64,000 bases of DNA from Rhizobium sophorae (GCF_013087515.1 NZ_JABFCN010000002.1:99696-163695); one strand, 5' to 3'; shown: positions 1 to 9,420, numbered from the stretch's first letter. Program-made: numbers and translations. Notes: generated from the letters alone by a model not told the origin.

Positions 1-281
1 GCGCCTCCCTTGCCGGCCGAATCCCGACCTTCGAACAGCACCACCACCTTCAGCTTCTTATGCTGAACCCAATCCTGCAGCCGCACGAGTTCGTGCTGCA
101 GCCGGAAGAGCTCGCGGAAGTAGGTCTTTCGCTCGAGCGTCTGCTCCGCCGGCTCCGACATTCCTTCGGCGACCAGATCGTCCAGCCGGTCTTCTTCCAT
201 CTGCATTTCCAGCTCTTCATCGAAGCTGTCGGCGATCTCAGCCTTTATGCGGCTGAGTTGGTCCTGATGTGTTTGAGACAT
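1..281 (-). CDS. ppk2: Polyphosphate kinase 2 family protein, N-terminal part (cut by window edge)
   Basis: Only the first 93 codons are inside the window; the gene runs off the left edge. The protein begins MSQTHQDQLS, has a very acidic stretch (about residues 19-33, SFDEELEMQMEEDRLDD) and reaches the typical PPK2 entry sequence KLKVVVLFEGRDSAGKGG, whose GRDSAGKGG is the family's Walker A loop. PPK2 enzymes transfer phosphate between polyphosphate and nucleotides. The start is supported by an AGGAAGGG-type ribosome site just upstream. It lies on the same strand as the GMC oxidoreductase gene, 109 bases downstream of it, so it may or may not be co-transcribed. Family assignment is firm; nucleotide specificity cannot be judged from the fragment. 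Confidence 0.88.
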   Translation of the reverse strand, partial: MSQTHQDQLSRIKAEIADSFDEELEMQMEEDRLDDLVAEGMSEPAEQTLERKTYFRELFRLQHELVRLQDWVQHKKLKVVVLFEGRDSAGKGG

Positions 282-390
282 GGATTTCCCTTCCTGCTGT
301 TGTTGACAGGAGCATGTCAGTGCGAAGTTTATATGACGACACTGATCGAAGGCTGAAACGGTTTACCCGCGTCCGTCGTTCCAAGCGCTG

Positions 391-2043
391 CTACAGCCGT
401 CCCGTCCGGTACTGGTCGACAAGATTCCGGCAGGCGCGGATCGTCAGGGCCATGACGGTGAGCGTCGTGCCGGCGATGCCGCTTCCGGGGAAGGCGCTGG
501 CGTCGGTGACGATGAGGTTCGGGGCATCCCAGACCTGGTTGTAGGGGTTGAGCACCGAAGCTTGCCGGTTTTCGCCCATGCGCGCGCCGCCCGTCTCATG
601 AATTGCCGCCCCCATGCACATGGTCTTGCGGAACCATTTGCGGAACATGAAGCGGCTGAAGGCATCGGCTTCGGGAAAGGCGCCCTTGCCCATTTCCTTG
701 AGGCCGGTGGGCGAGCCGATGAATTCGAGGTCGCCGCCAATCTCCTTGATCATGGCGATCAGCGTCTCCTCCTGCCTTTTGAGCAGCGCCTGCTCCTCCT
801 GTTGCATGACGCAGCGGATATGCGGCACGGGAATGTTCCAGGCATCCTTGCGCCTAACGTCGAGCGTGATGCGGTTGTCGGCATAGGGCAGCATACGGCC
901 GAAACCGAAGAAGGCGAGACGTGCATCTCGGTCTCCGGAGACTGGCGCACGGCCGACGCTTCCCTGGTAGTCGAAATCGCCGCGGGCGGCGTCGCCCTCG
1001 CCGAAGCGGGGAATGAAGATCCCGCCCGACGGATTGTAAAACGGGTCGGTCGGCGCGGATTCGTCGGGCGCCCAGCCCTTCGCCTTGGAAAAGGAGCCGA
1101 AGGCGAGGCACGGCAGCTGGTCCATGAAATAGCGACCGAGAGCGCCTGAGCTATTGCCGAGCCCATCCGGATGTTTCGCCGAAGCCGAATTCAAGAGCAG
1201 CCGCACGCTCTCTATCGGCGAGGCCGAAAGCACCACCGTCGCGGCACGGGCGGTCGATACCTCGCCCGTGTTGCGATCGATGAACTCCGCGCCGGTGGCG
1301 CGGCCGGTTTTCTCATCCGTGGTGATACGGCGAACGACGGCGTCGTAGCGGACGGTCAACCGGCTGGTGGCCTTTGCTTCTCGCAGCGGTCGCGGCATGC
1401 GGTCGGCATCCGGCGCAATGTAGCGCCAGGAGACGACGCGCCTCTCCGGCCAGCGGTTTTCGACCGCCTGCTTGAAGATTTCTTCGGCGGGCGTCAGGCT
1501 TGCCGGCTTCGCATAGACGCCGTCCGGCAGCGTGGCGACGTTGTCCTTGTTGCCGTAGAGGCCGAGATAGGTCTCGACCTCGTCGTAGAAAGGCACCAGC
1601 TCGTCATAGGAGACCGGCCAGTCCACACCCTTTCCGGCGCGTGAGCGGATCTTGAAATCGTCGTCGGTCCAGCGCAGCAGCACCCGGCCGAAACTGTGGA
1701 GTCGCCCGCCGCCCTGGCGTCCGCGGATCCAGAGGAAGGGCTCGCCCTTCGGCGTCGTATAGGGGTTTTTGCGGTCGTTGACGAAGAAGTGGCTGAAGCG
1801 CTCGGTAAAAAACGCCGCGCGCGCCTGGATCGGTTGACCCTTGAGGGTGGCACGCGCGCGCTCCCAGATATTGATGCTGCTTGCCGGCGCCTTCTTGCGC
1901 GCGGGATCGAAATCCTTCGGCCCGACGGCGGGGCCGGCCTCGAGCAGCAGCACCGACAGCCCCTCTTCCGTCAGTTCCTTCACCGCAAAGGAACCCGCCG
2001 CGCCGGAGCCTATCACCAGCGCATCATAGACGATTTCAGACAT
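391..2043 (-). CDS. GMC-family FAD-dependent oxidoreductase
   Basis: A 550-residue flavoenzyme of the glucose-methanol-choline family. It has an N-terminal FAD-binding Rossmann loop (VIGSGAAGSFAV, residues 10-21), an ADP-ribose-contacting acidic end to the second strand (LLLEAGP), a mid-protein RGRQGGGRLHSFGRV block and the C-terminal active-site region HETGGARMG (His482). The second active-site position, usually in an NP-[ST]-LT context, reads AGTTLTVMAL here, which is unusual. There is no signal peptide. It is the last gene of a sugar ABC transporter operon containing a TIM-barrel isomerase. That setting fits oxidation of an imported sugar or glycoside, for example the 3-keto-glycoside type of pathway, but the substrate is an inference. 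Confidence 0.85.
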   Translation of the reverse strand: MSEIVYDALVIGSGAAGSFAVKELTEEGLSVLLLEAGPAVGPKDFDPARKKAPASSINIWERARATLKGQPIQARAAFFTERFSHFFVNDRKNPYTTPKGEPFLWIRGRQGGGRLHSFGRVLLRWTDDDFKIRSRAGKGVDWPVSYDELVPFYDEVETYLGLYGNKDNVATLPDGVYAKPASLTPAEEIFKQAVENRWPERRVVSWRYIAPDADRMPRPLREAKATSRLTVRYDAVVRRITTDEKTGRATGAEFIDRNTGEVSTARAATVVLSASPIESVRLLLNSASAKHPDGLGNSSGALGRYFMDQLPCLAFGSFSKAKGWAPDESAPTDPFYNPSGGIFIPRFGEGDAARGDFDYQGSVGRAPVSGDRDARLAFFGFGRMLPYADNRITLDVRRKDAWNIPVPHIRCVMQQEEQALLKRQEETLIAMIKEIGGDLEFIGSPTGLKEMGKGAFPEADAFSRFMFRKWFRKTMCMGAAIHETGGARMGENRQASVLNPYNQVWDAPNLIVTDASAFPGSGIAGTTLTVMALTIRACRNLVDQYRTGRL

Positions 2044-2126
2044 GTCTTTTCAAATCCTGTCCTGGAGCAATCCTCAAAACGGCGCGAAACGCACCCGGAG
2101 TTGCGGGAAAACAAAGGGATGGTGCG

Positions 2127-3209
<1,083 letters not shown>

Positions 3210-3216
3210 GGAAGCG

Positions 3217-4101
3217 TTACCCCTTGACTGCGCCGGCCGCGATGCCGCGCACGAACCAGCGGCCGGACAGGAAATAGATGGCAAGCGGAACGATGGCGGT
3301 CAGGATCGTCGCCGCCATGTTCACGTTGTAGGTCCGCTCGCCCATCGTGGTGTTGACGATATTGTTGAGCTGCACGGTCATTGGCAGGTTGTCGCGCCCG
3401 GCAAAGACGAGACCGAGCAGGAAGTCGTTCCAGATGCCTGTGAATTGCAGCATGGAGACCACGACAACCATCGGCACGGCAATCGGCAGCATGATCTCGA
3501 AAAAGATGCGCCAGAAGCCCGCGCCGTCGACGCGCGCCGCTTTGCACAGCTCCTCCGGCACGCTGACGAAATAGTTGCGGAAGAGCAGCGTCACCAGCGG
3601 CAAGCCGAAGATGACATGCACGAGAATGATGCCGGCCAGCGAATTGTAGAGATCGATATTCGCCATCGCCCGGACCATCGGATAGAGGAAGATCTGGTAG
3701 GGGATGAGGCCGCCGGCCATCAGCAGGCCAAAAAGCAGGTTTGCCCCGCGCGGCCGCCAGAGCGACAGCGCATAACCGTTGACGGCGCCAATGAAGACCG
3801 ACAGTGCGACCGAGGGAAGGGTGATCGCCACCGAATTCCAGAATCCGCTGCGAATGCCGACGCAGACGGTTCCCATGCAGGCGCCCGACCAGGCGGTGGC
3901 CCAGGCAGAGAAATCGAGCGTCGCCGGCAGGGCAAAGATCTGCCCGAGCCGGATTTCGTCCATGGACTTCAGCGAGGTGACGACCATGGTGTAGAGCGGC
4001 AAAAGGAAGAAAAGCGCTGCGACGACGAGGAAGGCATAGAGGCCGATGCGCCCGGCTGTGATCTGTGCCGGCTTCGGGCCATTCGGATGAGGACGGGCCA
4101 T
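3217..4101 (-). CDS. Sugar ABC transporter permease (MalG type)
   Basis: A 294-residue inner-membrane permease, starting MARPHPNGPKPAQITAGRIG. There are six predicted hydrophobic segments, the first at about residues 20-42 (LYAFLVVAALFFLLPLYTMV). The cytoplasmic EAA loop that docks on the ATPase reads EELCKAARVDGAGFWRIFFE. The size and the position of the EAA motif match the MalG-like second subunit of CUT1 importers. Its ATG overlaps the stop codon of the upstream permease gene (ATGA), so translation is coupled. A longer in-frame reading exists upstream but lies inside the neighbouring gene. The C-terminus GRWFVRGIAAGAVKG is typical for this subunit. Confidence 0.93.
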   Translation of the reverse strand: MARPHPNGPKPAQITAGRIGLYAFLVVAALFFLLPLYTMVVTSLKSMDEIRLGQIFALPATLDFSAWATAWSGACMGTVCVGIRSGFWNSVAITLPSVALSVFIGAVNGYALSLWRPRGANLLFGLLMAGGLIPYQIFLYPMVRAMANIDLYNSLAGIILVHVIFGLPLVTLLFRNYFVSVPEELCKAARVDGAGFWRIFFEIMLPIAVPMVVVVSMLQFTGIWNDFLLGLVFAGRDNLPMTVQLNNIVNTTMGERTYNVNMAATILTAIVPLAIYFLSGRWFVRGIAAGAVKG

Positions 4102-4988
4102 CACGCAGCCCCCTTTGCTTTGTCGCGCATGTGCATCGCGTAGCGGAACGGGGCGACTGCGATGATGACGCCGAGGACAAGCACCGTCGCGCCTGCTGTG
4201 GCGAGGCCGAGGTTCTGGCGCCCGAACAGATTGTCCATGATGAATTTCGCCGGCACCTCCGTCGCATTGCCGGGGCCGCCATTGGTCATGGCAACGACGA
4301 TGTCGTAGGTCTTGATCACGCCCATGGCGAGCAGCATGCCGGCCGCGGCCAGCGCCGGCCCGAGCTGGGGCAGGATGATCGAGGCATAGATCCGCCAGAC
4401 CGGAATGCCGTCGATCCGCGCCGCCTTCCATTGCTCGGCTTCAATGCCGCGCATACCGGCGAGCGCAATGACCATGACGAGCCCCGCGCCCTGCCATACG
4501 CCGGCAAGCACCAGCGCATAGATCGCCATGTCGCGATTGACCACCCAGTCGAGGACGAAGCTTTCCCAGCCGAGCGAACGCACGCTCGCCTGGATGCCGA
4601 GCGTCGGATTGAGCATCCATTGCCAGATCAGCCCGGTCACCACGAAGGACATGGCGTAGGGATAGAGGAATATGGTCCTGAAGGCGCTTTCGAAGCGGAT
4701 CTTACGATCCAGCGCCGCCGCCAGCAGAAAGCCCAGCAGCAAACAACCTGCGACGTAGAGGACGCCAAAGATCAACACGTTTTGCAGCGAGGCCAGCCAC
4801 TTGGCGGAAGAGAAGAGTTTCGAATATTGCGCGAAGCCGACATAGGTCGAGGACGGAAAAAGCGTCGAATTGGTGAAGGACAGGCGGATCGACCAAGCCA
4901 TGGTGCCGATGAAGACCACGACCGCGACGAACCATGTCGGCAGCAGCGCGATGGTGGCAGAGAGATTGGGCTTGCGTTTGATGGACAT
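4101..4988 (-). CDS. Sugar ABC transporter permease (MalF type)
   Basis: A 295-residue integral membrane protein with six hydrophobic segments beginning at about residue 12 (IALLPTWFVAVVVFIGTMAW). The EAA loop EAEQWKAARIDGIPVWRIYA is near residue 190-210, followed by the IILPQLGP helix, as in MalF-type subunits of CUT1 importers. It follows the binding-protein gene with a 98-base gap that contains a strong stem-loop. Its stop overlaps the start of the second permease by one base. It forms the membrane channel together with that protein. Confidence 0.93.
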   Translation of the reverse strand: MSIKRKPNLSATIALLPTWFVAVVVFIGTMAWSIRLSFTNSTLFPSSTYVGFAQYSKLFSSAKWLASLQNVLIFGVLYVAGCLLLGFLLAAALDRKIRFESAFRTIFLYPYAMSFVVTGLIWQWMLNPTLGIQASVRSLGWESFVLDWVVNRDMAIYALVLAGVWQGAGLVMVIALAGMRGIEAEQWKAARIDGIPVWRIYASIILPQLGPALAAAGMLLAMGVIKTYDIVVAMTNGGPGNATEVPAKFIMDNLFGRQNLGLATAGATVLVLGVIIAVAPFRYAMHMRDKAKGAA

Positions 4989-5048
4989 CGGCCAGCTCGT
5001 TGACGGAGTGGAAAGCGGGGCCCGCGCCGCCGGGTGAGGCGCCGGTAG

Positions 5049-5078
5049 CCGTGGGGTCGGATGAGGCCGACGCCACGG
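5049..5078 (-). other. Stem-loop between binding-protein and permease genes
   Basis: Two 12-base arms with a single mismatch (CCGTGGGGTCGG / CCGACGCCACGG) flank a 6-base loop, directly behind the binding-protein stop codon in the direction of transcription. There is no T-run, so it is more likely an mRNA-stabilising or attenuating hairpin that lets the binding protein be made in excess than a full terminator. The pairing is seen directly; the role is inferred. Confidence 0.55.
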
Positions 5079-5086
5079 GTACTATC

Positions 5087-6319
5087 CTACTCGAAGATGG
5101 CGAAGAAGTTCTCGGCCGCAGCACCTGCGTCGTTCGAGCCGCCGCTCCAGTATTCGTCGACGAAGTCATCAAGCGCGCCAACCTGTTGGGGTGTCAGCAC
5201 GATCGCCTGGTCCGGCACGATCGCACCCGCTGCCATCAGCTCGACACCCTTCTGCGCGCAGGCGTCCAGCTTCGACTTGTCGACGTCGGAGCGCATCGGA
5301 ACCGAGCCCTTCTTGAGAGAAAATTCGACCTGGATGGTCGGATCCATGACGACTTCGGCGAGCAGTTTCTGGGCCTTGTCGGTCTCGACCTTGCCGGTCT
5401 TGGGGAACCAGAGGGCGTCGGCGATATAGACCATGCCCTTCGACTCCGGAACGATCATGCAGCCGTAATCCTTGCCCGGCTCTTTGCCGGCGACGGTGAA
5501 TTCCCCCTTGGCCCAGTCGCCCATGAACTGCACGCCGGCCTTAGCAGTGATCAGCATGGCGGTCGCATCGTTCCAGTTGCGGCCGGCGGCTCCGGCGTCG
5601 ACATAGCCGCGCAGCTTGCCGAGGATTTCAAGGGTCTTCTTCACCCCCTCGACGGATGCCTGGCTCTTGTCCTTATCGACATAGATATTCAGGAAGCCGT
5701 CGATCCCCACCTGCGAGAGCAGGATCATGTTGAAGACCTTGGTTTGCTGCCAGGGCTGGCCACCCCAGGCGACAGGCACCATTCCGGCAGCCTTCAGCTT
5801 GTCGAGATCGGCAAAGAGTTCGTCCCAGGTCTTGGGCTCTTGCGCGATGCCGGCCTTCTCGAAAGCTTCCTTGGAATAGAAGAGCCAGCTTTCACCATGG
5901 GCGCCGGTCGGTGCAAGATAGACCTTGCCGTCATAGGAGATGAGATCGTGGATCGATTTCGGCAGGGCGTCGGCCCATTTGCCCGCAGCGGCCACATCGT
6001 CGATCGGATTGAACAGGCCTTGGTTGATAAAATCGGCGGCAGCAAGGCCGATGACGCCCTGCTTGGCGCCGGGCGCGTCACCGGCGACGATCCGGTTCTG
6101 AAAGGCGGCATCGGCCGCTCCGAAGCCGGCGATCGAGGAATCCTTCCAGACGCCGCCGCGCTTTTCAAACTCGGTCTTGATGACGTTGAGGGCTGCCGCT
6201 TCGCCGCCCGACGTCCAGGACGACATGATCTCGATCGTCGGCTTGTCCTCGGCATGTGCCGAGGCGAAGAGACCGGCGAATGCCACGCCGGCAAGAAAAA
6301 GCTTCATCATGTTCTTCAT
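5087..6319 (-). CDS. Sugar ABC transporter substrate-binding protein
   Basis: A 410-residue periplasmic binding protein of the extracellular solute-binding family 1. It has a classic signal peptide (MKNMMKLFLAGVAFAGLFAS, cleavage near AHA/EDKP). The mature part starts KPTIEIMSSWTSGGEAAALN and carries the PVAWGGQPWQQTKVFN and NDATAMLITAKAGVQFMGDW segments, which resemble glucose/mannose-type CUT1 binding proteins of rhizobia and pseudomonads. It is the second gene of the operon, 60 bases after the isomerase gene. It delivers its ligand to the two permeases encoded next. The precise sugar is not decidable from sequence. Confidence 0.9.
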   Translation of the reverse strand: MKNMMKLFLAGVAFAGLFASAHAEDKPTIEIMSSWTSGGEAAALNVIKTEFEKRGGVWKDSSIAGFGAADAAFQNRIVAGDAPGAKQGVIGLAAADFINQGLFNPIDDVAAAGKWADALPKSIHDLISYDGKVYLAPTGAHGESWLFYSKEAFEKAGIAQEPKTWDELFADLDKLKAAGMVPVAWGGQPWQQTKVFNMILLSQVGIDGFLNIYVDKDKSQASVEGVKKTLEILGKLRGYVDAGAAGRNWNDATAMLITAKAGVQFMGDWAKGEFTVAGKEPGKDYGCMIVPESKGMVYIADALWFPKTGKVETDKAQKLLAEVVMDPTIQVEFSLKKGSVPMRSDVDKSKLDACAQKGVELMAAGAIVPDQAIVLTPQQVGALDDFVDEYWSGGSNDAGAAAENFFAIFE

Positions 6320-6379
6320 TGTTCCACCTCTTGAAAATGCCCTCTTTGCGGGGCGTTTTTTGTCTTAGGGATATGACTG

Positions 6380-7333
6380 TCAGCGATAGATCGGCAGGAG
6401 CGCCTGCCGGACGAGCGTGAGCCCGTTGGCGATGTCACGGACGGGATCCGGCGCGGCATCGAGTTCGAGGATCGCCCAACCTTCATAGGCCCGGTCGCGC
6501 AGCAGCCGGATCCAGGCCGGCCAGTCGACCCGTCCGAGGCCGAAGCTGCAGAAATAGGGCTGGTGGCGTTCATGGATGTGCTTGTCGATCGGCGTGTCGG
6601 CGGGCATCCGGCCGATCGCATCCTTCCAGTGGGCGATGATCATGCGCTCGTGATGGCGATCGACGAGCTGGACGGGATCGGAGCCGGCAACGATGATGTG
6701 GGCGGTGTCCGGGCACATGTGCACATAGGCCGGGTCGGTCAAAAGCATCATCAGATCGACGTCGCGCGCGGCGGCAAAGATCGAGTGCGCCTCGGTGTGC
6801 AGCGCAAGCCGCACGCCCCTGGAATAGAGGGTCGCGCCGAGCCGGTTCAGAAAATCGGCGATCACCTTGGCGCGGTCGAAATCATGGAACTGCACCGGCT
6901 GGGCGCCGAGCGTCTGGCGTAAGGGCGCGCCGATCACCATGATGTCGCTGCCGCAGGCTTTCAGGAAGTCGGCATAGCGTTCCGCCTTGTCGATCAGCGC
7001 GCGCTGGGCCTCGGGCTCGGCGAAGTCGCCGGCCGCCTCAAGTTCCGCGAAGAAGCCGCTGCACAGCGTCAGACCGCGTCTTGTCAGCTCGGCTGCGAAG
7101 GCATCGACGGAACCATAGGTCTTGATCGCGTCCTGCCAGTTGAAGGGAGAAAAGGTCAGCTCGACGCCGGTAACGCCGGAGGCCTGGACGCTGTCGAGTA
7201 TCTTGTCCCAGAAGGCCCGCGGCTCGGTGCGTGCATGGTCGACGATCGCATCATGGCTGTCGACGCCCCAGAAGCCGGGGTGGAAGAATGTCACAAGATC
7301 GACGCCGAAGCGCAGCCTGTCGCCAGTAGCCAT
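6380..7333 (-). CDS. Sugar phosphate isomerase/epimerase family TIM-barrel protein
   Basis: A 317-residue xylose-isomerase-like AP-endonuclease-2 fold protein (IolE/IolH-like superfamily). Barrel-end acidic and histidine positions are visible in GVELTFSPFNWQ, RLALHTEAHSIF, MCPDTAHIIVAG and WAILELDAAPDP, consistent with a divalent-metal site. No signal peptide is present, so it is cytoplasmic. It is the first gene of the leftward sugar operon and is divergent from a LacI regulator, with the operators in between. Members isomerise, epimerise or dehydrate sugar derivatives. With the GMC oxidoreductase at the other end of the operon, it probably acts on a keto-sugar intermediate, which is an inference. 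Confidence 0.83.
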   Translation of the reverse strand: MATGDRLRFGVDLVTFFHPGFWGVDSHDAIVDHARTEPRAFWDKILDSVQASGVTGVELTFSPFNWQDAIKTYGSVDAFAAELTRRGLTLCSGFFAELEAAGDFAEPEAQRALIDKAERYADFLKACGSDIMVIGAPLRQTLGAQPVQFHDFDRAKVIADFLNRLGATLYSRGVRLALHTEAHSIFAAARDVDLMMLLTDPAYVHMCPDTAHIIVAGSDPVQLVDRHHERMIIAHWKDAIGRMPADTPIDKHIHERHQPYFCSFGLGRVDWPAWIRLLRDRAYEGWAILELDAAPDPVRDIANGLTLVRQALLPIYR

Positions 7334-7422
7334 AACCTATCCATTTCTCGAGGCATGACTTACCCGCGTGCAGAAAGGTAATTCCGCATCCAATAAGTCA
7401 TGGATTTTCAACGCATTAAGAA

Positions 7423-7440
7423 ATGGCAATCGTTTGCCAT
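7423..7440. promoter_or_regulatory. Putative LacI-family operator 1
   Basis: An 18-base inverted repeat, ATGGCAATCGTTTGCCAT, with perfect 7-base arms around a 4-base centre. It matches the CG-centred style of LacI/GalR operators and lies between the divergent isomerase and LacI genes. It shares the core GCAA-N2-TTGC with a second site 59 bases away (centre to centre), suggesting cooperative or looped repression of both promoters. Confidence 0.65.
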
Positions 7441-7482
7441 GGCTAGATAATAGCCAAGCCGGTTTTTTAAGCAAGCGGTTTT

Positions 7483-7498
7483 TGGCAAACGTTTGCTA
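7483..7498. promoter_or_regulatory. Putative LacI-family operator 2
   Basis: A 16-base palindrome, TGGCAAACGTTTGCTA, centred on CG with 14 of 16 positions symmetric, 57 bases upstream of the LacI gene start. It shares the half-site GGCAA with operator 1. It probably mediates autoregulation of the regulator gene. Confidence 0.65.
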
Positions 7499-7555
7499 TA
7501 AATCGCCGCCTGCCTTAAAGTTGCAAATCGAAGCATCCGGGAGAGTGAAATAAAC

Positions 7556-8626
7556 ATGAACAAAAACAAGGATGTGGCTGGAGAGGAATCATCGGGCGCG
7601 TTGATGGCCGATGTGGCGCGGCTCGCCGGTGTGGCGATATCGACAGTCAGCCGGGCACTCGCCAATCCCGGGCGGGTCAACGAGAAGACGCGCGCCAAGA
7701 TCAATGCCGCAGCCCGGCAACTGGGCTACACCCCGAACGCGATGGCGCGCGGTCTCAGGGTCGGCAAATCCAACATCATCATGATCATTCTGCCGGGATC
7801 GCTCTACTATGGCGCTTCCCAGGTCATTCCCCAGGTGCTGCAGAGTATCAATAAATCGCTGATCCAGGGCGGCTACAACCTGATGATCGCCAACCTCGAT
7901 CGCGACGAGGTTTCCGAGCGGCATATTCTCGACCTGGCATTCGGCGGCAGCGTGCGCGGCGCCATCATCCTGTCATCGAAGCTTCCGGAGGTTGACGGAC
8001 GCTCGCTGGCCAATTCCGGTCTGCCGATCGTGTCAATGCTGCTCGACATGAGCGATGCCGGCCTGCAGAGCGTCGTTACGAACGACCGCGAAGCCGTGCG
8101 CGACGTCACGGCCGAACTGATCCGATTGGGTCATCGACGGTTCTTCTATCTGGCAGGGCCTGAAGGCAATTATCACGATGTCGAGCGTTACGGCGGCGTG
8201 CTCGAGGCGCTCGAGGCAGCAGGATTGTCCGAGGACTCGGTGCATCGCTCGGGTGGTCATCTCGATTATCAGCATGGCTTCGACATTGGTGTCCAGGCGG
8301 CGGATGATTTCGCCGAGTTGACTGAGAAACCGACAGCCGTCATCGCGACCAGCGATGACATGGCCATTTCATTTGTCAGCCGTATCCAGCGGACGGGCCT
8401 AAGCATTCCCGGTGATTTGTCCGTCGTCTCCTTCGACGGCTCCCCCGTCTGCGAATTCTGCTCTCCGCCGCTCTCGACGATCAAGCAGCCGGTGGAAGAG
8501 ATGGGGCGCGCGGCGGTGGATCTCCTGCTCGACGCCATTGGTCAGACGCAGAATACGGCGACGGTTCGTACCGTCATCCGCAGCAGCCTGATCTTGCGGG
8601 AGAGCATCGCCGCTCCGAAGAACTGA
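7556..8626 (+). CDS. LacI-family transcriptional regulator
   Basis: A 356-residue repressor. The N-terminal helix-turn-helix is at about residues 15-62 (MADVARLAGVAISTVSRALA, then hinge helix region NAMARGLRVGKS). It is followed by a type-1 periplasmic-binding-like sensor domain (NIIMIILPGSLYYGAS onwards) and ends with the family's usual RSSLILRES. It is divergent from the sugar ABC/GMC operon and two palindromes of the right type lie in the shared promoter region. I infer that it represses that operon until the sugar or a metabolite binds. The start is supported by the GGGAGAGTGAAATAAAC leader. Confidence 0.93.
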   Translation: MNKNKDVAGEESSGALMADVARLAGVAISTVSRALANPGRVNEKTRAKINAAARQLGYTPNAMARGLRVGKSNIIMIILPGSLYYGASQVIPQVLQSINKSLIQGGYNLMIANLDRDEVSERHILDLAFGGSVRGAIILSSKLPEVDGRSLANSGLPIVSMLLDMSDAGLQSVVTNDREAVRDVTAELIRLGHRRFFYLAGPEGNYHDVERYGGVLEALEAAGLSEDSVHRSGGHLDYQHGFDIGVQAADDFAELTEKPTAVIATSDDMAISFVSRIQRTGLSIPGDLSVVSFDGSPVCEFCSPPLSTIKQPVEEMGRAAVDLLLDAIGQTQNTATVRTVIRSSLILRESIAAPKN

Positions 8627-8717
8627 CGACGACAGAGCGGCGCGGATCCCATACAGAAGGGCCAGCGCTGTCAATTTCGACGATGTAACTTGCATCCATT
8701 CAAGGCGCCCACGTTGC

Positions 8718-9140
8718 TTAACCCTGCCAAGGATCGATAATGACGACACCGGTGCCGTCGAAATCTCTCACGTTTCGCGTGACCACGGTAAGATTGTGAA
8801 CGAGTGCGGTAGCGGCAATCAACGCATCTGCCTCGTTGCGCCGGTCGGGAATATGCAGATGCGCGCAACGCGTTGCGATGGCATCATCGATCGGCAGTAT
8901 CCGGCCGGCGAACTGCGGACGCACGTGATCGTCCAGCCATGTACGCAGGCGTGAACCTTGCCGGGCATCTCGTCGTTGGACAGCAAGTACGCCCCTTTCC
9001 AATTCGAGAATCGTAATTGCGGAGAGATAGAAGTCAGAAGCGTTTGCCGTTTGGATCCATGCCACGACTTCCACGTCAGCCTTACCGTCACCAATCTTGC
9101 GCAGTTCGGAAATGACATTCGTATCCAGCAGATAGCTCAA
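8718..9140 (-). CDS. vapC: PIN-domain toxin (VapC/FitB type)
   Basis: A 140-residue PIN-domain ribonuclease toxin. The acidic catalytic set is visible: Asp6 (LLDTNVISE), Glu46 (ITILELERGV), Asp105 (RNEADALIAA) and Asp126 (TRNVRDFDGTGV). Length and motif order fit FitB/VapC toxins, which cleave specific RNAs when free of antitoxin. Its start codon overlaps the antitoxin stop by 4 bases (ATGA), the usual antitoxin-first arrangement. The pair is isolated between the LacI gene and the 5-oxoprolinase cluster, on the opposite strand from both. Confidence 0.9.
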   Translation of the reverse strand: MSYLLDTNVISELRKIGDGKADVEVVAWIQTANASDFYLSAITILELERGVLAVQRRDARQGSRLRTWLDDHVRPQFAGRILPIDDAIATRCAHLHIPDRRNEADALIAATALVHNLTVVTRNVRDFDGTGVVIIDPWQG

Positions 9141-9391
9141 GAGAGGTCAACTCCGCGGGTTTTGATCTCGACCCGCGGTGGCATGAAATCGATTTCCGAC
9201 AGGCCCGGCATGGAAAGCCCATCGACCAGGCTTTCGCGCCTGCCGGAAAGACGCTGAAATTCCTCATATGTCAGAAGGACATGGGAAGGCTTGCCGCGGT
9301 CAGTGATGATGACTGGCCCTTTTCTGGCAGCTTTCTTCGCATTGCTGACGTCGTGATTGAGTTCACGGCTGGAAAGTGTCGTAATGGTCAT
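9137..9391 (-). CDS. Phd/YefM-type antitoxin
   Basis: An 84-residue antitoxin starting MTITTLSSRELNHDVSNAKK. The N-terminal half has the Phd/YefM DNA-binding signature (RELNHDVSNAKKAARKGPVIITDRGKPSHVLLTYEEFQRL). The C-terminal half is the variable toxin-neutralising segment. I rejected an upstream in-frame extension of 73 residues because it would run through the operator and has no family resemblance. The gene precedes the toxin with coupled translation. A 20-base inverted repeat 9 bases before its start is the likely autoregulatory site. Confidence 0.9.
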   Translation of the reverse strand: MTITTLSSRELNHDVSNAKKAARKGPVIITDRGKPSHVLLTYEEFQRLSGRRESLVDGLSMPGLSEIDFMPPRVEIKTRGVDLS

Positions 9392-9400
9392 GGCTGCCTC

Positions 9401-9420
9401 ATGTAGGTATTTACCTACAT
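9401..9420. promoter_or_regulatory. Toxin-antitoxin operator palindrome
   Basis: A perfect inverted repeat with 9-base arms, ATGTAGGTA-TT-TACCTACAT, immediately upstream of the antitoxin start. Phd/YefM antitoxins bind short palindromes over their own promoter, so this is the natural autoregulatory operator. Confidence 0.7.

Noticed and set aside
5000..6334. A 444-codon plus-strand frame across the binding-protein gene.
   Set aside because: It is the mirror of a well-supported periplasmic binding protein with signal peptide; the frame has low-complexity composition and no ribosome site.
6320..6379. GC stem followed by six Ts on the plus strand, resembling a terminator.
   Set aside because: No plus-strand gene lies upstream of it; on the minus strand, where the operon is transcribed, the stem is weak and the T-run is on the wrong side.
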